A stretch of 64,000 nt of DNA. Origin: Candidatus Omnitrophota bacterium. GTDB taxonomy: Bacteria > Omnitrophota > Gorgyraeia > Gygaellales > Profunditerraquicolaceae. How positions within the stretch are numbered: the first letter of the stretch is position 1; each line of letters opens with the position of its first letter. A program made the translations under genes and the position numbers. Positions 43,658 to 53,600 of the stretch are shown here, in pieces. The stretch spans positions 1-64,000 of the forward strand of contig JAPLMA010000060.1 in assembly GCA_026387255.1 (NCBI GenBank), in the 5' to 3' direction. A model generated the notes under the pieces. It was not told where the DNA came from and searched no databases. It saw only the letters and a program-made list of their open reading frames with translations.

Positions 43658-45457
43658 ATGGATAGGACATTACTTAGGAATTTTTCGATTATTGCGCATA
43701 TTGACCATGGTAAATCTACTTTAGCTGACCGAATATTAGAGATTACCGGAGCGGTTGATCTGCGGCATAAAGGCGATCAACTCCTAGATGATATGGAGCT
43801 GGAAAAGGAACGGGGCATTACGATTAAAGCTTCAATGGTTAGGTTGAATTATTTTTCTAAAAAATTTAATCAAGAATATACCTTAAACCTTATTGATACT
43901 CCCGGCCACGTAGATTTTACTTATGAAGTATCTAAGTCTTTAGCTGCCTGTGAAGGTGCGGTGTTGGTAGTAGATGCCGGCCAAGGGATTGAAGCACAAA
44001 CTGTAGCAAATTATTATCTGGCCTTAGAAAACAATCTACAGGTTATCCCGGTAATTAATAAAGTGGATTTAATTTCTGCCGATGTGAGCCGGGTTAAAAT
44101 GCAGGTAGAGACTGTTTTGGGGTTTAAAGAAGAAGAGATTATCCTGGCTTCCGCCAAAGAAGGTCAGGGAGTGATTGAAATCCTAGACAGGATTATTCAA
44201 ACGATTCCTAGTCCTGGTGGCCAAATAGAGGGAGCACTTAAAGCTTTAATTTTTGACTGTCGTTTTGATGCTTTTAAAGGAGTAGTAGTTTTTGTAAAAA
44301 TTATTGATGGGATGATTACTCCTAAAACACAATTGAAAATGTTTCATGCCGGCAAGGTTTACAAAATCGAAGAATTGGGTGTTTTTAAAGACTTGAAATA
44401 TTCTGCCGTAGATAGTTTGACCTGCGGTGAAGTGGGGTATTTTACCGCTAACATGCGTGATCCTCGGGAGGTAATTATCGGAGACACAATTACCGATCCG
44501 AAAAATCCCTGCCAGCAGGCTTTGCCCGGTTACCGCAAGGTTAAACCTTTGGTATTCTGTGGTATTTATCCGGTCAACCCGGCGGATTTTACGGAATTGC
44601 GCGATGCCATGGATAAATTAAAGCTTTCTGATGCTTCTTTTGTGTTTGAACCGGAAAATTCCCAGTCTTTTGGAACAGGTTTTCGTTGCGGATTTCTGGG
44701 CCTTTTGCATATGGAAATTGTTCAAGAAAGGCTTGAGCGCGAGTATGACTTAAATCTTATTCTTACCGTGCCGAATGTCGTTTATCGCATAAAAACAAAG
44801 TCCGGAGAGCTGATAGAAGTAGATACGCCAATGAAGCTTTGTGCATCCGGCGATATTGCCGAAGCGCAAGAGCCATTTGCCAGTTTGCTAATGATTGTGC
44901 CGGTTGATTCTATAGAGGCAATTTGCGATTTTACTAAATCTCGCCGAGGAGTATTTGTTTCCAATGAATATTTAGGTGAGGACCGCGTAAAAGTAGTATT
45001 TTCGATCCCGCTTTCTGAAATTATTGTGGATTTTTATGATCGCATGAAATCGATTACCCGGGGTTATGGTTCTATGGATTACGAAGTTAAGGAATATCTA
45101 CCGACAAAAATAGTTAAACTTGACATCTTGTTAAATGGCCAAATTTGCGATGCTTTTTCTTCGCTAATGTTTAAAGAAAAGGCAATGAGCAAAGCGCACT
45201 TGCTAGTTTCTAAGCTTAAAGAGTTGATTCCGCGACAACTCTTTGAAGTAACTATTCAGGCCTCAGTAGGCAGTCAGATTCTAGCTTCGGAAAAAGTGCG
45301 CTCTGTCGGTAAAAATGCCACCAGTAAGTGTTCCGGTGGCGATATTACCCGTAAGCGCAAACTTTGGGAGACTCAGAAAAAAGGTAAGCAGAGGCTGAAG
45401 CAATTTGGCAAAGTACAGATACCACAAGAAGCATTTCTGGAGATATTAAAAATATGA
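43658..45457 (+). CDS. lepA: Elongation factor 4 (LepA)
   Basis: A ribosome-associated translational GTPase. G1 AHIDHGKS, the switch region ERGITIKA, G3 DTPGHVDF and G4 NKVD are present. The LepA-specific C-terminal domain with FGTGFRCGFLGLLHMEI and the terminal KKGKQRLKQFGKVQIPQEAF follow. Its 599 residues are normal. The start codon directly follows the cmk stop. lepB overlaps its end by 4 bases, the widespread lepA-lepB pair. Confidence 0.97.
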   Translation: MDRTLLRNFSIIAHIDHGKSTLADRILEITGAVDLRHKGDQLLDDMELEKERGITIKASMVRLNYFSKKFNQEYTLNLIDTPGHVDFTYEVSKSLAACEGAVLVVDAGQGIEAQTVANYYLALENNLQVIPVINKVDLISADVSRVKMQVETVLGFKEEEIILASAKEGQGVIEILDRIIQTIPSPGGQIEGALKALIFDCRFDAFKGVVVFVKIIDGMITPKTQLKMFHAGKVYKIEELGVFKDLKYSAVDSLTCGEVGYFTANMRDPREVIIGDTITDPKNPCQQALPGYRKVKPLVFCGIYPVNPADFTELRDAMDKLKLSDASFVFEPENSQSFGTGFRCGFLGLLHMEIVQERLEREYDLNLILTVPNVVYRIKTKSGELIEVDTPMKLCASGDIAEAQEPFASLLMIVPVDSIEAICDFTKSRRGVFVSNEYLGEDRVKVVFSIPLSEIIVDFYDRMKSITRGYGSMDYEVKEYLPTKIVKLDILLNGQICDAFSSLMFKEKAMSKAHLLVSKLKELIPRQLFEVTIQASVGSQILASEKVRSVGKNATSKCSGGDITRKRKLWETQKKGKQRLKQFGKVQIPQEAFLEILKI

Positions 45458-46029
45458 GTTTAAAGAAAAAATCCGTAATCCGTGACTGGATCGAATCAAT
45501 TATCATTGCTTTTCTGTTGGCTTTAGTCATCCGTGCTTTCTTAGTTCAAGCCTTTAAAATTCCTACCGGGAGCATGCGCATGACTTTAATTGAAGGTGAC
45601 CTGATTCTGGTAAATAAATTTATTTATGGGGCAAAGATTCCTTTTACCAACTTGCGCCTGCCTGCACTGCGCCAGCCAAAAAGAGGGGATGTGATTGTTT
45701 TTATTTACCCGGAAGATAAGAGCAAAGATTTTATTAAAAGGTTGGTCGGGCTTCCCGGTGATTTGGTTGAAATTAAAGGTGGTTCAATTTATATTAATGA
45801 TAAACCCGCTGCGGAAGCAATTTTTAATCAGATTTATTATTATAACCGAGGCCAATTGGCTTTGCCGGGACAAATGATGGTTGTGCCTGCGGATAGCTAT
45901 TTTGTTTTAGGTGATAATTCTGCTACTTCTAAAGATAGCCGCTATTGGGGATTTGTACCCAAAAATAATTTACTGGGGAAAGCAATAATTATCTATTGGC
46001 CGCTGCAACGTATAAAGTTAATTAAATGA
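45454..46029 (+). CDS. lepB: Signal peptidase I
   Basis: Cleaves signal peptides of exported proteins. One N-terminal membrane segment (about 14-32). Catalytic Ser40 lies in KIPTGSMRMTL and Lys95 in DFIKRLVGLPGD. The conserved VLGDNSATSKDSRYWGFV follows. Its 191 residues are typical of Gram-positive-like short enzymes. It overlaps lepA by 4 bases. A weak hairpin (46027-46051, TGAAC/GTTCA type) followed by four T lies after the stop. Confidence 0.95.
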   Translation: MSLKKKSVIRDWIESIIIAFLLALVIRAFLVQAFKIPTGSMRMTLIEGDLILVNKFIYGAKIPFTNLRLPALRQPKRGDVIVFIYPEDKSKDFIKRLVGLPGDLVEIKGGSIYINDKPAAEAIFNQIYYYNRGQLALPGQMMVVPADSYFVLGDNSATSKDSRYWGFVPKNNLLGKAIIIYWPLQRIKLIK

Positions 46030-46096
46030 ACCCATTCCTGCAGATGGTTCATTTTGACAAAGTTATGAATTCAATAAGCAAGAGAGGAAGAGCTAG

Positions 46097-46660
46097 ATGA
46101 ACATTGCTAATAAGATTTCTACATTCCGTATCTTAAGTGTTCCATTTTTTATTGCTTGCCTGGTTTATTACGCACCAGAAAAAGTATATTTAAAAAATTT
46201 GGCTTTAGCTATATTTGTTTTGGGCGTTATTTCTGATGGTTTAGATGGCTATATCGCCAGAAAGACCAAGATGCAATCAAAAGCAGGATTAATTTTAGAT
46301 CCGTTGGGTGATAAGCTTTTGTTAATGAGTGCTTTTATATTTTTATCACCAATCTGCCGGTTGGGATTAAAATTTCCGCTTTGGGTGAGTTTTATTGTGA
46401 TCTCGCGGGACTTAATTATTATTATGGGGGCAGTGGTTATCTATATCGTTAAGCAGAATTTAGATGTCCATCCCACCAAATTGGGTAAGCTGACCACTAT
46501 TTTTCAGATGCTTTCGGTGGTTTGTGTTTTATTGCAATGGAAGCTGGCGATCTTGATTTGGTGGCCGGCAGTAATTTTTAGCGTTATTTCAGGGATCGAT
46601 TACGTAAAAAGAGGGTTTAAAATTTTATATGCTTCCGACAATCATCGCGCTACTAGCTAG
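46097..46660 (+). CDS. pgsA: CDP-diacylglycerol-glycerol-3-phosphate phosphatidyltransferase
   Basis: Makes phosphatidylglycerol phosphate at the membrane. The CDP-alcohol phosphotransferase signature is complete, from DGLDGYIAR to GLILDPLGDKLLL (D-G-x2-A-R-x8-G-x3-D-x3-D). Several membrane helices are evident. It has 187 residues. A ribosome site (AGAGGAAGAG) precedes the ATG. plsY overlaps its end by 32 bases, so the two phospholipid genes are coupled. Confidence 0.92.
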   Translation: MNIANKISTFRILSVPFFIACLVYYAPEKVYLKNLALAIFVLGVISDGLDGYIARKTKMQSKAGLILDPLGDKLLLMSAFIFLSPICRLGLKFPLWVSFIVISRDLIIIMGAVVIYIVKQNLDVHPTKLGKLTTIFQMLSVVCVLLQWKLAILIWWPAVIFSVISGIDYVKRGFKILYASDNHRATS

Positions 46661-47267
46661 TTATTTATTAGGCTCTATACCTACGGCTTATCTTTTTGGC
46701 AAGGCTCTAAAAGGGATAGATATCCGCAAGGTTGGATCAGGTAATGTGGGGGCAACCAATGCCCTGCGTGTCCTGGGAAAAGGTGCCGGCATAACGGTGC
46801 TACTTTTGGATATATTAAAAGGCTTGATCGCAGTTACTTTTTTGGCGAACTTTTTTGTCTTTAAGACTATATTAGGGCAGGAACAAAACTTACGTATTTT
46901 CATGGGGTTATGTTGTATTTGCGGCCACAATTGGACTATCTTCTTACAGTTTAAAGGAGGAAAGGGAATCGCTACTTCATTCGGTGTATTGTTAGGCCTG
47001 GCGATGAAAATACCCGGATTAAATATAATAGTTGGATTAATAATCTTATCCTGGTTTCTTGTTTTTTTTAGCTTTAGAATGGTCTCACTAGCTTCAATTG
47101 CAGCAGCTTTGACTTTACCAATTTATTGTTTTCTATTTAAACAGCCCTTGTTGCTTATCGGGCTGGGTTTATTCCTCTGTATTTTTGTAATCATCCGGCA
47201 TAAAGCCAATCTGGTGAGGATCTTTCAAGGCAAAGAACCTCATTTGTACTTTAACCATCCCAAGTAA
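46629..47267 (+). CDS. plsY: Glycerol-3-phosphate acyltransferase PlsY
   Basis: Acylates glycerol 3-phosphate from acyl phosphate, the first step of phosphatidic acid synthesis. It has SYLLGSIPTAYLFGKALKGI, then the conserved GSGNVGATNALRVLGK and GHNWTIFLQFKGGKGIATSFG. Several membrane segments are present. Its 212 residues are normal. It overlaps pgsA by 32 bases. A terminator follows at 47305. plsX is not in the window. Confidence 0.95.
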   Translation: MLPTIIALLASYLLGSIPTAYLFGKALKGIDIRKVGSGNVGATNALRVLGKGAGITVLLLDILKGLIAVTFLANFFVFKTILGQEQNLRIFMGLCCICGHNWTIFLQFKGGKGIATSFGVLLGLAMKIPGLNIIVGLIILSWFLVFFSFRMVSLASIAAALTLPIYCFLFKQPLLLIGLGLFLCIFVIIRHKANLVRIFQGKEPHLYFNHPK

Positions 47268-47304
47268 TAAACCTCGTCGGTAATTTTAGCAACCGCTTTC
47301 TTTC

Positions 47305-47338
47305 TTAGGCTAAATTGTATTGATTTAGCCTAATTTTT
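47305..47338 (+). terminator. Rho-independent terminator after plsY
   Basis: A perfect 11-bp stem TTAGGCTAAAT/ATTTAGCCTAA with a 7-base loop, followed by TTTTT. Confidence 0.92.
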
Positions 47339-47386
47339 CTTGCATACTTTACTTGAAATTAAAAGTATCTCACCAGCCACAGGAGA

Positions 47387-47418
47387 AACCGGGTTACCAG
47401 CAAAATGGTAACCCGGTT
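47387..47418. repeat. Perfect 13-bp hairpin upstream of small unknown gene
   Basis: AACCGGGTTACCA pairs with TGGTAACCCGGTT around GCAAAA. No T run follows, so it is not a normal terminator. It lies 17 bases before the start codon at 47436 and may be a dispersed repeat or a translational control element. Confidence 0.75.
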
Positions 47419-47435
47419 AACTAAAGGAATAGTAA

Positions 47436-47774
47436 ATGCGAGATCTACTTTATAAAAATTTGACTTCTCCTAATCGGGGCCGTAAAATAATCGCTAGCTC
47501 TGAGATAACCGAAAAAGACGGCGTGCATAGTGTAGTGCGCCGGCATTTTGCTTATATCGTCAAATCAATTAAAAGCAGCGCTGAAATTAAAACACAGCCT
47601 TATCTCTATGTCTTAAAGGAACGAAATACTAAACAGAAACGGGAGCATTTTTTTTGCAAGATAAAAGGAAGTATTCTGGCGTTAAATCAAGGAAAATTAA
47701 TGCATATTTCATTTCTCCATACCTTAAATGTTGAGCTTACTGCCTCTGTAAAATTAAGCCCAACAAATTGGTAA
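47436..47774 (+). CDS. Hypothetical protein, 112 residues
   Basis: I do not recognise the family. It is basic and soluble, with no signal peptide or membrane segment. It begins MRDLLYKNLTSPNRGRKIIA, has a HSVVRRHFAYIVKSIK helix and ends in beta-rich sequence (LMHISFLHTLNVELTASVKL). The ribosome region is AAAGGAA, 9 bases upstream. It is preceded by a perfect hairpin and followed by an independent promoter, so it is probably monocistronic. Codon usage looks like that of its neighbours. Confidence 0.6.
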   Translation: MRDLLYKNLTSPNRGRKIIASSEITEKDGVHSVVRRHFAYIVKSIKSSAEIKTQPYLYVLKERNTKQKREHFFCKIKGSILALNQGKLMHISFLHTLNVELTASVKLSPTNW

Positions 47775-47789
47775 ATCGGCTGATTTTTG

Positions 47790-47817
47790 TTGACATATAT
47801 TTCTAGTTGCATATAAT
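47790..47817 (+). promoter_or_regulatory. Consensus promoter, probably leaderless transcript
   Basis: TTGACA at 47790-47795, a 16-base spacer and a perfect TATAAT at 47812-47817. The start codon is at 47827, only 9 bases after the -10, so the transcript should begin within a few bases of ATG. There is no ribosome site. Confidence 0.75.
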
Positions 47818-47826
47818 AATAGCAGT

Positions 47827-50577
47827 ATGTTAAAGCTATTATTTAAATATAACTGCATAGCGCTAGTTTCTTTAGCGCTATTATTTTTATCCACGACTTC
47901 AGTTTTTGCAGAAAGCCAAGCCGTAGATTATCTTTGTGAATTGGGTAAAAGCTTTTATTCTCTGGGTAAAGCTGAAGATGCCCTTGCGGAATTTAATAAG
48001 GTTCTACTGGTTGATCCTGACAATCAGCTGGCCAAAGAGTATATCAGCAAGATATTTAATGAGAATTCATCTGCTCAAGAGCTCACATCCCCATTATCAA
48101 AGGAAGAGGCCATGAATCAAGAGTTGGCTAAGTTTAAGCAGCAGCAAGTTGCTACTGCTTATCTTTATGGTTACCCGGATTTAATACCCAAGGAAAAAGA
48201 GGTAGATCGGGGATTAAAGGTTGGCCCGTTAAAAATAACCGGAGAGACACAACTTAGTTTTGGAATCACTCCAGGTGATTTTATCTGGAAAAGAGCTAAC
48301 TTTGATTTAAATGAAAAATATAATAGTTGGCGCCCAACGTCATATGCTGGATTTAACCGTGGCTTTAATACGTATGACCCCAGAATCTATGATTCGCTAA
48401 GCGTAAATGTGGATACGGAGAATAAAGATGGTTTAAATTTTCATACTAATGTTACTGTTGATCCCTGGAGTTTCACCGGAAAAAGTAATAAAATTACAGT
48501 TACTAATCTGGCGGGTACTGATTCTGCTGATTTACAGTTGTATTATTGGTCAAATACCGGGTATACAGTAAATAATAATATATTCTCAGTATTAGGCACT
48601 ACTTTAAATGTGCCTGAAATAAAGGTAGCTGATGGCCAAACCAATGCTATGGATATATCAAATACACCGGCAACAAATGCCAATACATTTAGTATTCCAG
48701 CATTGAAGATTTATCGTGAATTTCAACCGGTGCGCGAGTTATGGTTAGATTATACTAATGACCAGATTAAGTTTCGGGCTTTCCCGATTGGGTATCAGGA
48801 TCAGGCTTATTCATCAGATGACCCTATGGGCATAACCAATCGTCATATCTGGTGGCAGGATAGTCCATGGCTGCGAAGGTATCTTCCCGGAACCTATCGT
48901 TCTGCTGGTACAGCCGCCCCAAGTTTTACTAAAGGCTACTGGGATGATTCGCTTTCATTTTTATCTAAAGATAGTACCGGTAAGTATCTTACCGCGTTAA
49001 GAGGTTTTTCGTTTTCTTTTGCTCCGCAAGAGCAAACATCTTTTGATACCACGATTGCCACACCAAAACATCTTTGGCAGGATTACGGAGTGGTCGATAA
49101 TCTCATCTCGGCCAGCCGCTTAAAACATTACTTTACGGATAGTTTTATGCTCGGTGGCACGTTTACTACGCGCACAGGATTTAAAACTGACCCGCAAAAG
49201 CTGGATAGTGAAAACTTTGTCGGTGGCCTAGATTTAGGTTATGAGATCATTGATGGCATGAAGGCGCAGGCAGAAATTTTGACCTCGCAATCTTTTTACG
49301 ATATGACTAACTCTGATTATAAAACTAAAGCCCGCGGGAATGCCTATTATTTTGCTTTTATCGGCCGCTATCCACAGAAAAGTATTATGGATTTAAAATA
49401 CGGTTACGATGAAATTACTATCGATAAGGATGAAAACTATCTTTTGAAAAGCAAGTTTTATCTAAGTCGTATGGATAAAGGGTTTGATGCATCATTATCT
49501 AACTTTAGCAATACGCGTCAGGATACTGGCTGGAGCAGGCATATTCATTTTCGCCGGCCCATGGAGTATTATTATCTTGGCTTAACTAAACCTGCGGATG
49601 CGGATAAATGGGGACAGCTTAATGCCACGCGTATTGGCGATGGTATTGACGCAGGGAGAAATACTTTAGGTTTTCGTTTTGAGACATTTTTAGATGATCG
49701 ATTATATAATCTCTTCGATCTGCGTAATGTACATGATATAAATGGAAAATTTATTGAAAATGTCGTACGTGATGAGCTTTCGGTAAGAGTCACTGACAAA
49801 TTAACGGCTAAAGTTTTAGGTATTTATCAAAAACTTCCCAAGACATTGGGTGGTACTGACCCTTTTATTTATTCCGGCAATACGGGTGATTATTATTTAA
49901 ATTCAGCCGTTACTGATGGTCAGGACCCCACCATAAAAACAGGATCTTTTGGCTTAAATTACGACTTTTTCGATTGGTTAAGTTTAGATGGTATTTATGA
50001 ACGTACTAATGATTATTCTTTAGGCTATGATAATTTTCCGCGCAATGTCTTAAGAAATGATTCTACTTTAAATAGTGTTTATTATCAAAATGATCTGGCT
50101 TATCGTTATGTAAACCCGTTTCTCTACCAACAAGAGAATTTCCCTCAAGCGCCATATGAGTTTTATAATATTTTTAAAATGGGGTTAAGGGTTTCTCCTC
50201 TAGAGAATATGGATATCTACTTAGATTATACACGTAACGAATTCCAGGCTGCAAGTTTAAACTCGGATAATATGAACCATGTGGGCCTGGAGATGACTTA
50301 TATGCCGACTCCAAAATTCGGTATGTTGCTTAAGTATATATATTCACGTTGCCAGGATGTTGACCGGTTAGTAAGTGGAATCACAGAGCCTGTAGGCCAC
50401 CACAACTTTTACGGTGAATTCAGGTATCTTCCTTCCAAGGATGACGAAATTATTCTGCAATACGGAGAAGGCAACTCTAGTGCCATCGGCAATATGAATT
50501 TAGATCCCTATGGTGGCAGCATGCTTACTTTAGATACACAGCATATTATCCGCGCTTATTACCGCCGCAGATTTTAA
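47827..50577 (+). CDS. Large outer-membrane beta-barrel protein with TPR
   Basis: A 916-residue exported protein. The signal peptide covers residues 1-28 (IALVSLALLFLSTTSVFA). A TPR-like pair follows (CELGKSFYSLGKAEDALAEF, about 35-75), then a short helical linker. The long remainder alternates aromatic and polar residues as in a beta-barrel and ends RAYYRRRF with a terminal Phe, the usual outer-membrane assembly signal. Short-turn motifs such as DYTRNEFQAA occur throughout. The exact family is not recognised; a porin or a surface structural protein is possible. It has its own strong promoter, no ribosome site, and is followed by a long bidirectional-type terminator. Confidence 0.78.
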   Translation: MLKLLFKYNCIALVSLALLFLSTTSVFAESQAVDYLCELGKSFYSLGKAEDALAEFNKVLLVDPDNQLAKEYISKIFNENSSAQELTSPLSKEEAMNQELAKFKQQQVATAYLYGYPDLIPKEKEVDRGLKVGPLKITGETQLSFGITPGDFIWKRANFDLNEKYNSWRPTSYAGFNRGFNTYDPRIYDSLSVNVDTENKDGLNFHTNVTVDPWSFTGKSNKITVTNLAGTDSADLQLYYWSNTGYTVNNNIFSVLGTTLNVPEIKVADGQTNAMDISNTPATNANTFSIPALKIYREFQPVRELWLDYTNDQIKFRAFPIGYQDQAYSSDDPMGITNRHIWWQDSPWLRRYLPGTYRSAGTAAPSFTKGYWDDSLSFLSKDSTGKYLTALRGFSFSFAPQEQTSFDTTIATPKHLWQDYGVVDNLISASRLKHYFTDSFMLGGTFTTRTGFKTDPQKLDSENFVGGLDLGYEIIDGMKAQAEILTSQSFYDMTNSDYKTKARGNAYYFAFIGRYPQKSIMDLKYGYDEITIDKDENYLLKSKFYLSRMDKGFDASLSNFSNTRQDTGWSRHIHFRRPMEYYYLGLTKPADADKWGQLNATRIGDGIDAGRNTLGFRFETFLDDRLYNLFDLRNVHDINGKFIENVVRDELSVRVTDKLTAKVLGIYQKLPKTLGGTDPFIYSGNTGDYYLNSAVTDGQDPTIKTGSFGLNYDFFDWLSLDGIYERTNDYSLGYDNFPRNVLRNDSTLNSVYYQNDLAYRYVNPFLYQQENFPQAPYEFYNIFKMGLRVSPLENMDIYLDYTRNEFQAASLNSDNMNHVGLEMTYMPTPKFGMLLKYIYSRCQDVDRLVSGITEPVGHHNFYGEFRYLPSKDDEIILQYGEGNSSAIGNMNLDPYGGSMLTLDTQHIIRAYYRRRF

Positions 50578-50592
50578 TACTAAAAAATAATC

Positions 50593-50670
50593 CGGGTAGT
50601 TAGTAGCCAGTAGTTAGTATATAGGGTTATCCTAAATGCTATCTACTAACTACTGGCTACCCGTTTTTTT
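50593..50670. terminator. Long hairpin terminator between convergent genes
   Basis: CGGGTAG pairs with CTACCCG, and CCAGTAGTTAGTA pairs with TACTAACTACTGG (13 bp). A TTAGTAG bulge occurs only on the left side. The hairpin is followed by TTTTTTT (50664-50670). It lies between the plus-strand barrel gene and the end of the minus-strand phosphorylase-like gene. Confidence 0.88.
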
Positions 50671-53600
50671 ATTTGAGGAATATGTCAATCTTTTCAACTT
50701 GGCGCGATCTTACTTTTTCGGCTAGAAAAGGTGGAATAGTTGCAGAATTAATTTCTGTTGGGCAGTGATCTTCGAAAATTACAATTTTAGCTATTTTTAC
50801 TGCGTTCCTGCCAAAAGTATTTTTTCTCTCAGGATTATAATATGTCACAAGAATACGGCTCAAGAAATTAAATGAATATTTACCATTTTTAGTAAACATC
50901 CATCCGGCTAAATTCGGTTTAAACTCTAAATTTAGCTTGCCATGATTATCTAAAACAAACGGATTAATGCCAATATTCATGACTAACCAGATATGCAAGA
51001 ATTCTGCGGTTGATCCAGAGAGCCGAGCGACAAAACCATTTCCATGTAGATTTTTGTCTATAAAAGCACTACTAACTAGGAATGAAGAGTTCTCCAGTAT
51101 ACTGCGGCCGTATCTTTGTGGGTTTTGAAAAGGGATAAGCACGTTTTTAAATTCTGCATAGAACTCTTCGATTAAGCCGGTTTTTAATAACTCTAAAATA
51201 TATTTATACTCCATATGCAGCCAGATAGATTCATTTTCTAACCATCCAGGGGTAAATACCCGGCATCTGCCTATTTCTTCCGGCATACTGTTAAGTGAAG
51301 CAGTTACCTTATACATCTTTAGTTTTTTATCAAAAAGCTCACTTTTCTTGGTTGCCTGGTAAAGTTGAGCAGCTTGTTTTAATTCTTGTGATAACCTTAA
51401 GGCGTGCATCTGTCCCGCTAAGAATAGAGGAGCAGGCCTTTGAGTAAACTTCTTAGGCTTTATATAATGATCTTTTACTAAATCATATTGGGTAACTTCA
51501 TTAATAAAATATGAGTAGTATACGCCTTGGGCTTGATTAAAAGCCTTAGCTAAACCGGCTTCAACCTTTTTTAAAGCTGCATCTAAAAAAGAAGTTAGAT
51601 CAGTAATCGGAATATTTATTGAATTCCCAGAGAAGCCTAAGCGCGTATTATGCCGATATTCTTCTTTGGCGTTGTTACTTCTATCCCAATAACTAAAAGT
51701 TTCTTCCGCGAATAGATTAGCCAATTCTTTGATAAATTTAGCTACTTCTTCAGCAATCTCGATCTGATTAGCTTGAGAGTTCTCTAAAGCTCTTCTTATC
51801 ATTTTTAACAAACGTTTTAATTCAAACGTTTCGCAACTTGATGAACCAAAAAGAGCAGGTAAACCATTAAGCGAATCAAACCAGTTAGGTTTATTCGCCT
51901 CCATTTCAATACCCACGCCAAAAGGATCCAGTGAACCCAGTTTATTTGCTGCTAAACACAAAAGTTTAGCCATTAAAGTAGTATAATAAATTTCACCAGA
52001 TCCATATAGTGTGCGTAGAAGGTGGGGATTATTTAAACGTTTAGCTAAGAGCTCCTTTTTTTCAGCATCCGCGATGAGAGAGTGTAACTGCCGAGGCTTG
52101 CCATTGTAAAGAAGGTATTTTTCACTACGCGGCCTGACTAATTCAATATTATCGTAAAAAGAGAAAACCTTTTTGTCAAAGAAAAGCTCGTGGAGTTTTT
52201 CTGGGTAAAGATCAAGATAACGCTCAATTAAATCTAAGTTATAAGTCCAGTGGTCCGTCCAAAATCCTTCGGCATGTTCAGCTTCTTGAGATTTCGCCGA
52301 AGAGGTAAGGATAATATCCAGAAGCTCATCATAAGGGGCTTGGACTGTAATTTTATTTTCTTCAATAAAAAAGATAAGCTCACCAGGGGTAAAAGGTTTT
52401 TTAAAAAAATGCCCAAGCTTCTCGATGGCTTCTTTTTTAAGCATCCCACCTAAGAGCTTAATTAAGTCAGCGTTATTATTTAAAAGAAAGTTTTCGCCTT
52501 TAATTACCAGTGGATTAAAACCATCGGACTGGATTAAGTTCATAAAGAAAACTATATTTTCATCTTTAATCTCCGGATTAAACCAAACATCATTACGTCG
52601 ATTTTGGTTGGTATCCCTGTAGTTACCGTTACCTTGAGAGAAATACGTAGGAGCTAATACAAATTTATTGTAATCTCTTTCCAAATCACCGTGTTTACGG
52701 GAATAGAGATAAAAAACAGTTTTAGCGGATTCATCTTTCCCCGCCTCTGGCGGGATCCCGCCAGAGGGTTTAAGAGATGGGCGGGAAAAAACTTCTGGAT
52801 AGCCACCGCGCATAATGTTATCTAAATAAGTTTGGCTAGTATAACAGTCCAATGCTTTGGAACTGCTGGTAGTAGCGATATCATTTTTAAGTTTAGCGAT
52901 AAGCTCATTGTTTTGGGCAAACTTTTTCTGGATATAACCGAATTTCGTAATCTTCTTGACCGATTGATTTAAAGTCTTACTATCACGAGCTTGGCCGATT
53001 ACCGAATAAAAAGTTTGTGCAGTTCGTGGGAGTAGTTTTAAATTTAATAGCAGTAATGCACTGGGAGTTTTGCTTCTGGTTATCTGTAAAGAAGGATAAG
53101 TAAAATTACTCTTTGCTAGGAATAAAGAGGGGTAAGAAAAATCAGTGACTGCGCCAAAAACAGTCTCTGGATCTACAATCGGCCGGATGAGTTTTGTGGT
53201 TGTGCCGTTAAAATTGAAACTTAGATAAAAATTGCCTCCATCAATATGCACAACTTCCGGCCGATCAATTGGATCAACTTCCAATTTATAGAAGGGGATA
53301 TCGTTATCTAGGTTATCAATACTCATCCAGGCCTCAATAGTGCGGCCAAGTTTTTTTAAGAAAAAATTATGGGTACCAAAAGGGACAATCTGAGGTAGGC
53401 CATCAATAAGCTGTATGTCTTTTAGCTTATTACCGGTATTCTCAATACTTACTGTGCGGCTCAAACCAGCATAGGTATCATTAGGAATATTAAAATATTC
53501 AATCCTTATTTTTATCCCTAATGTAAAATTTTGTTCCTCTAGGATCAGCGCGCTTGAGCTCATGCGCATAGAATTAAGTGTATGGTATTTTAAGTTAGTG

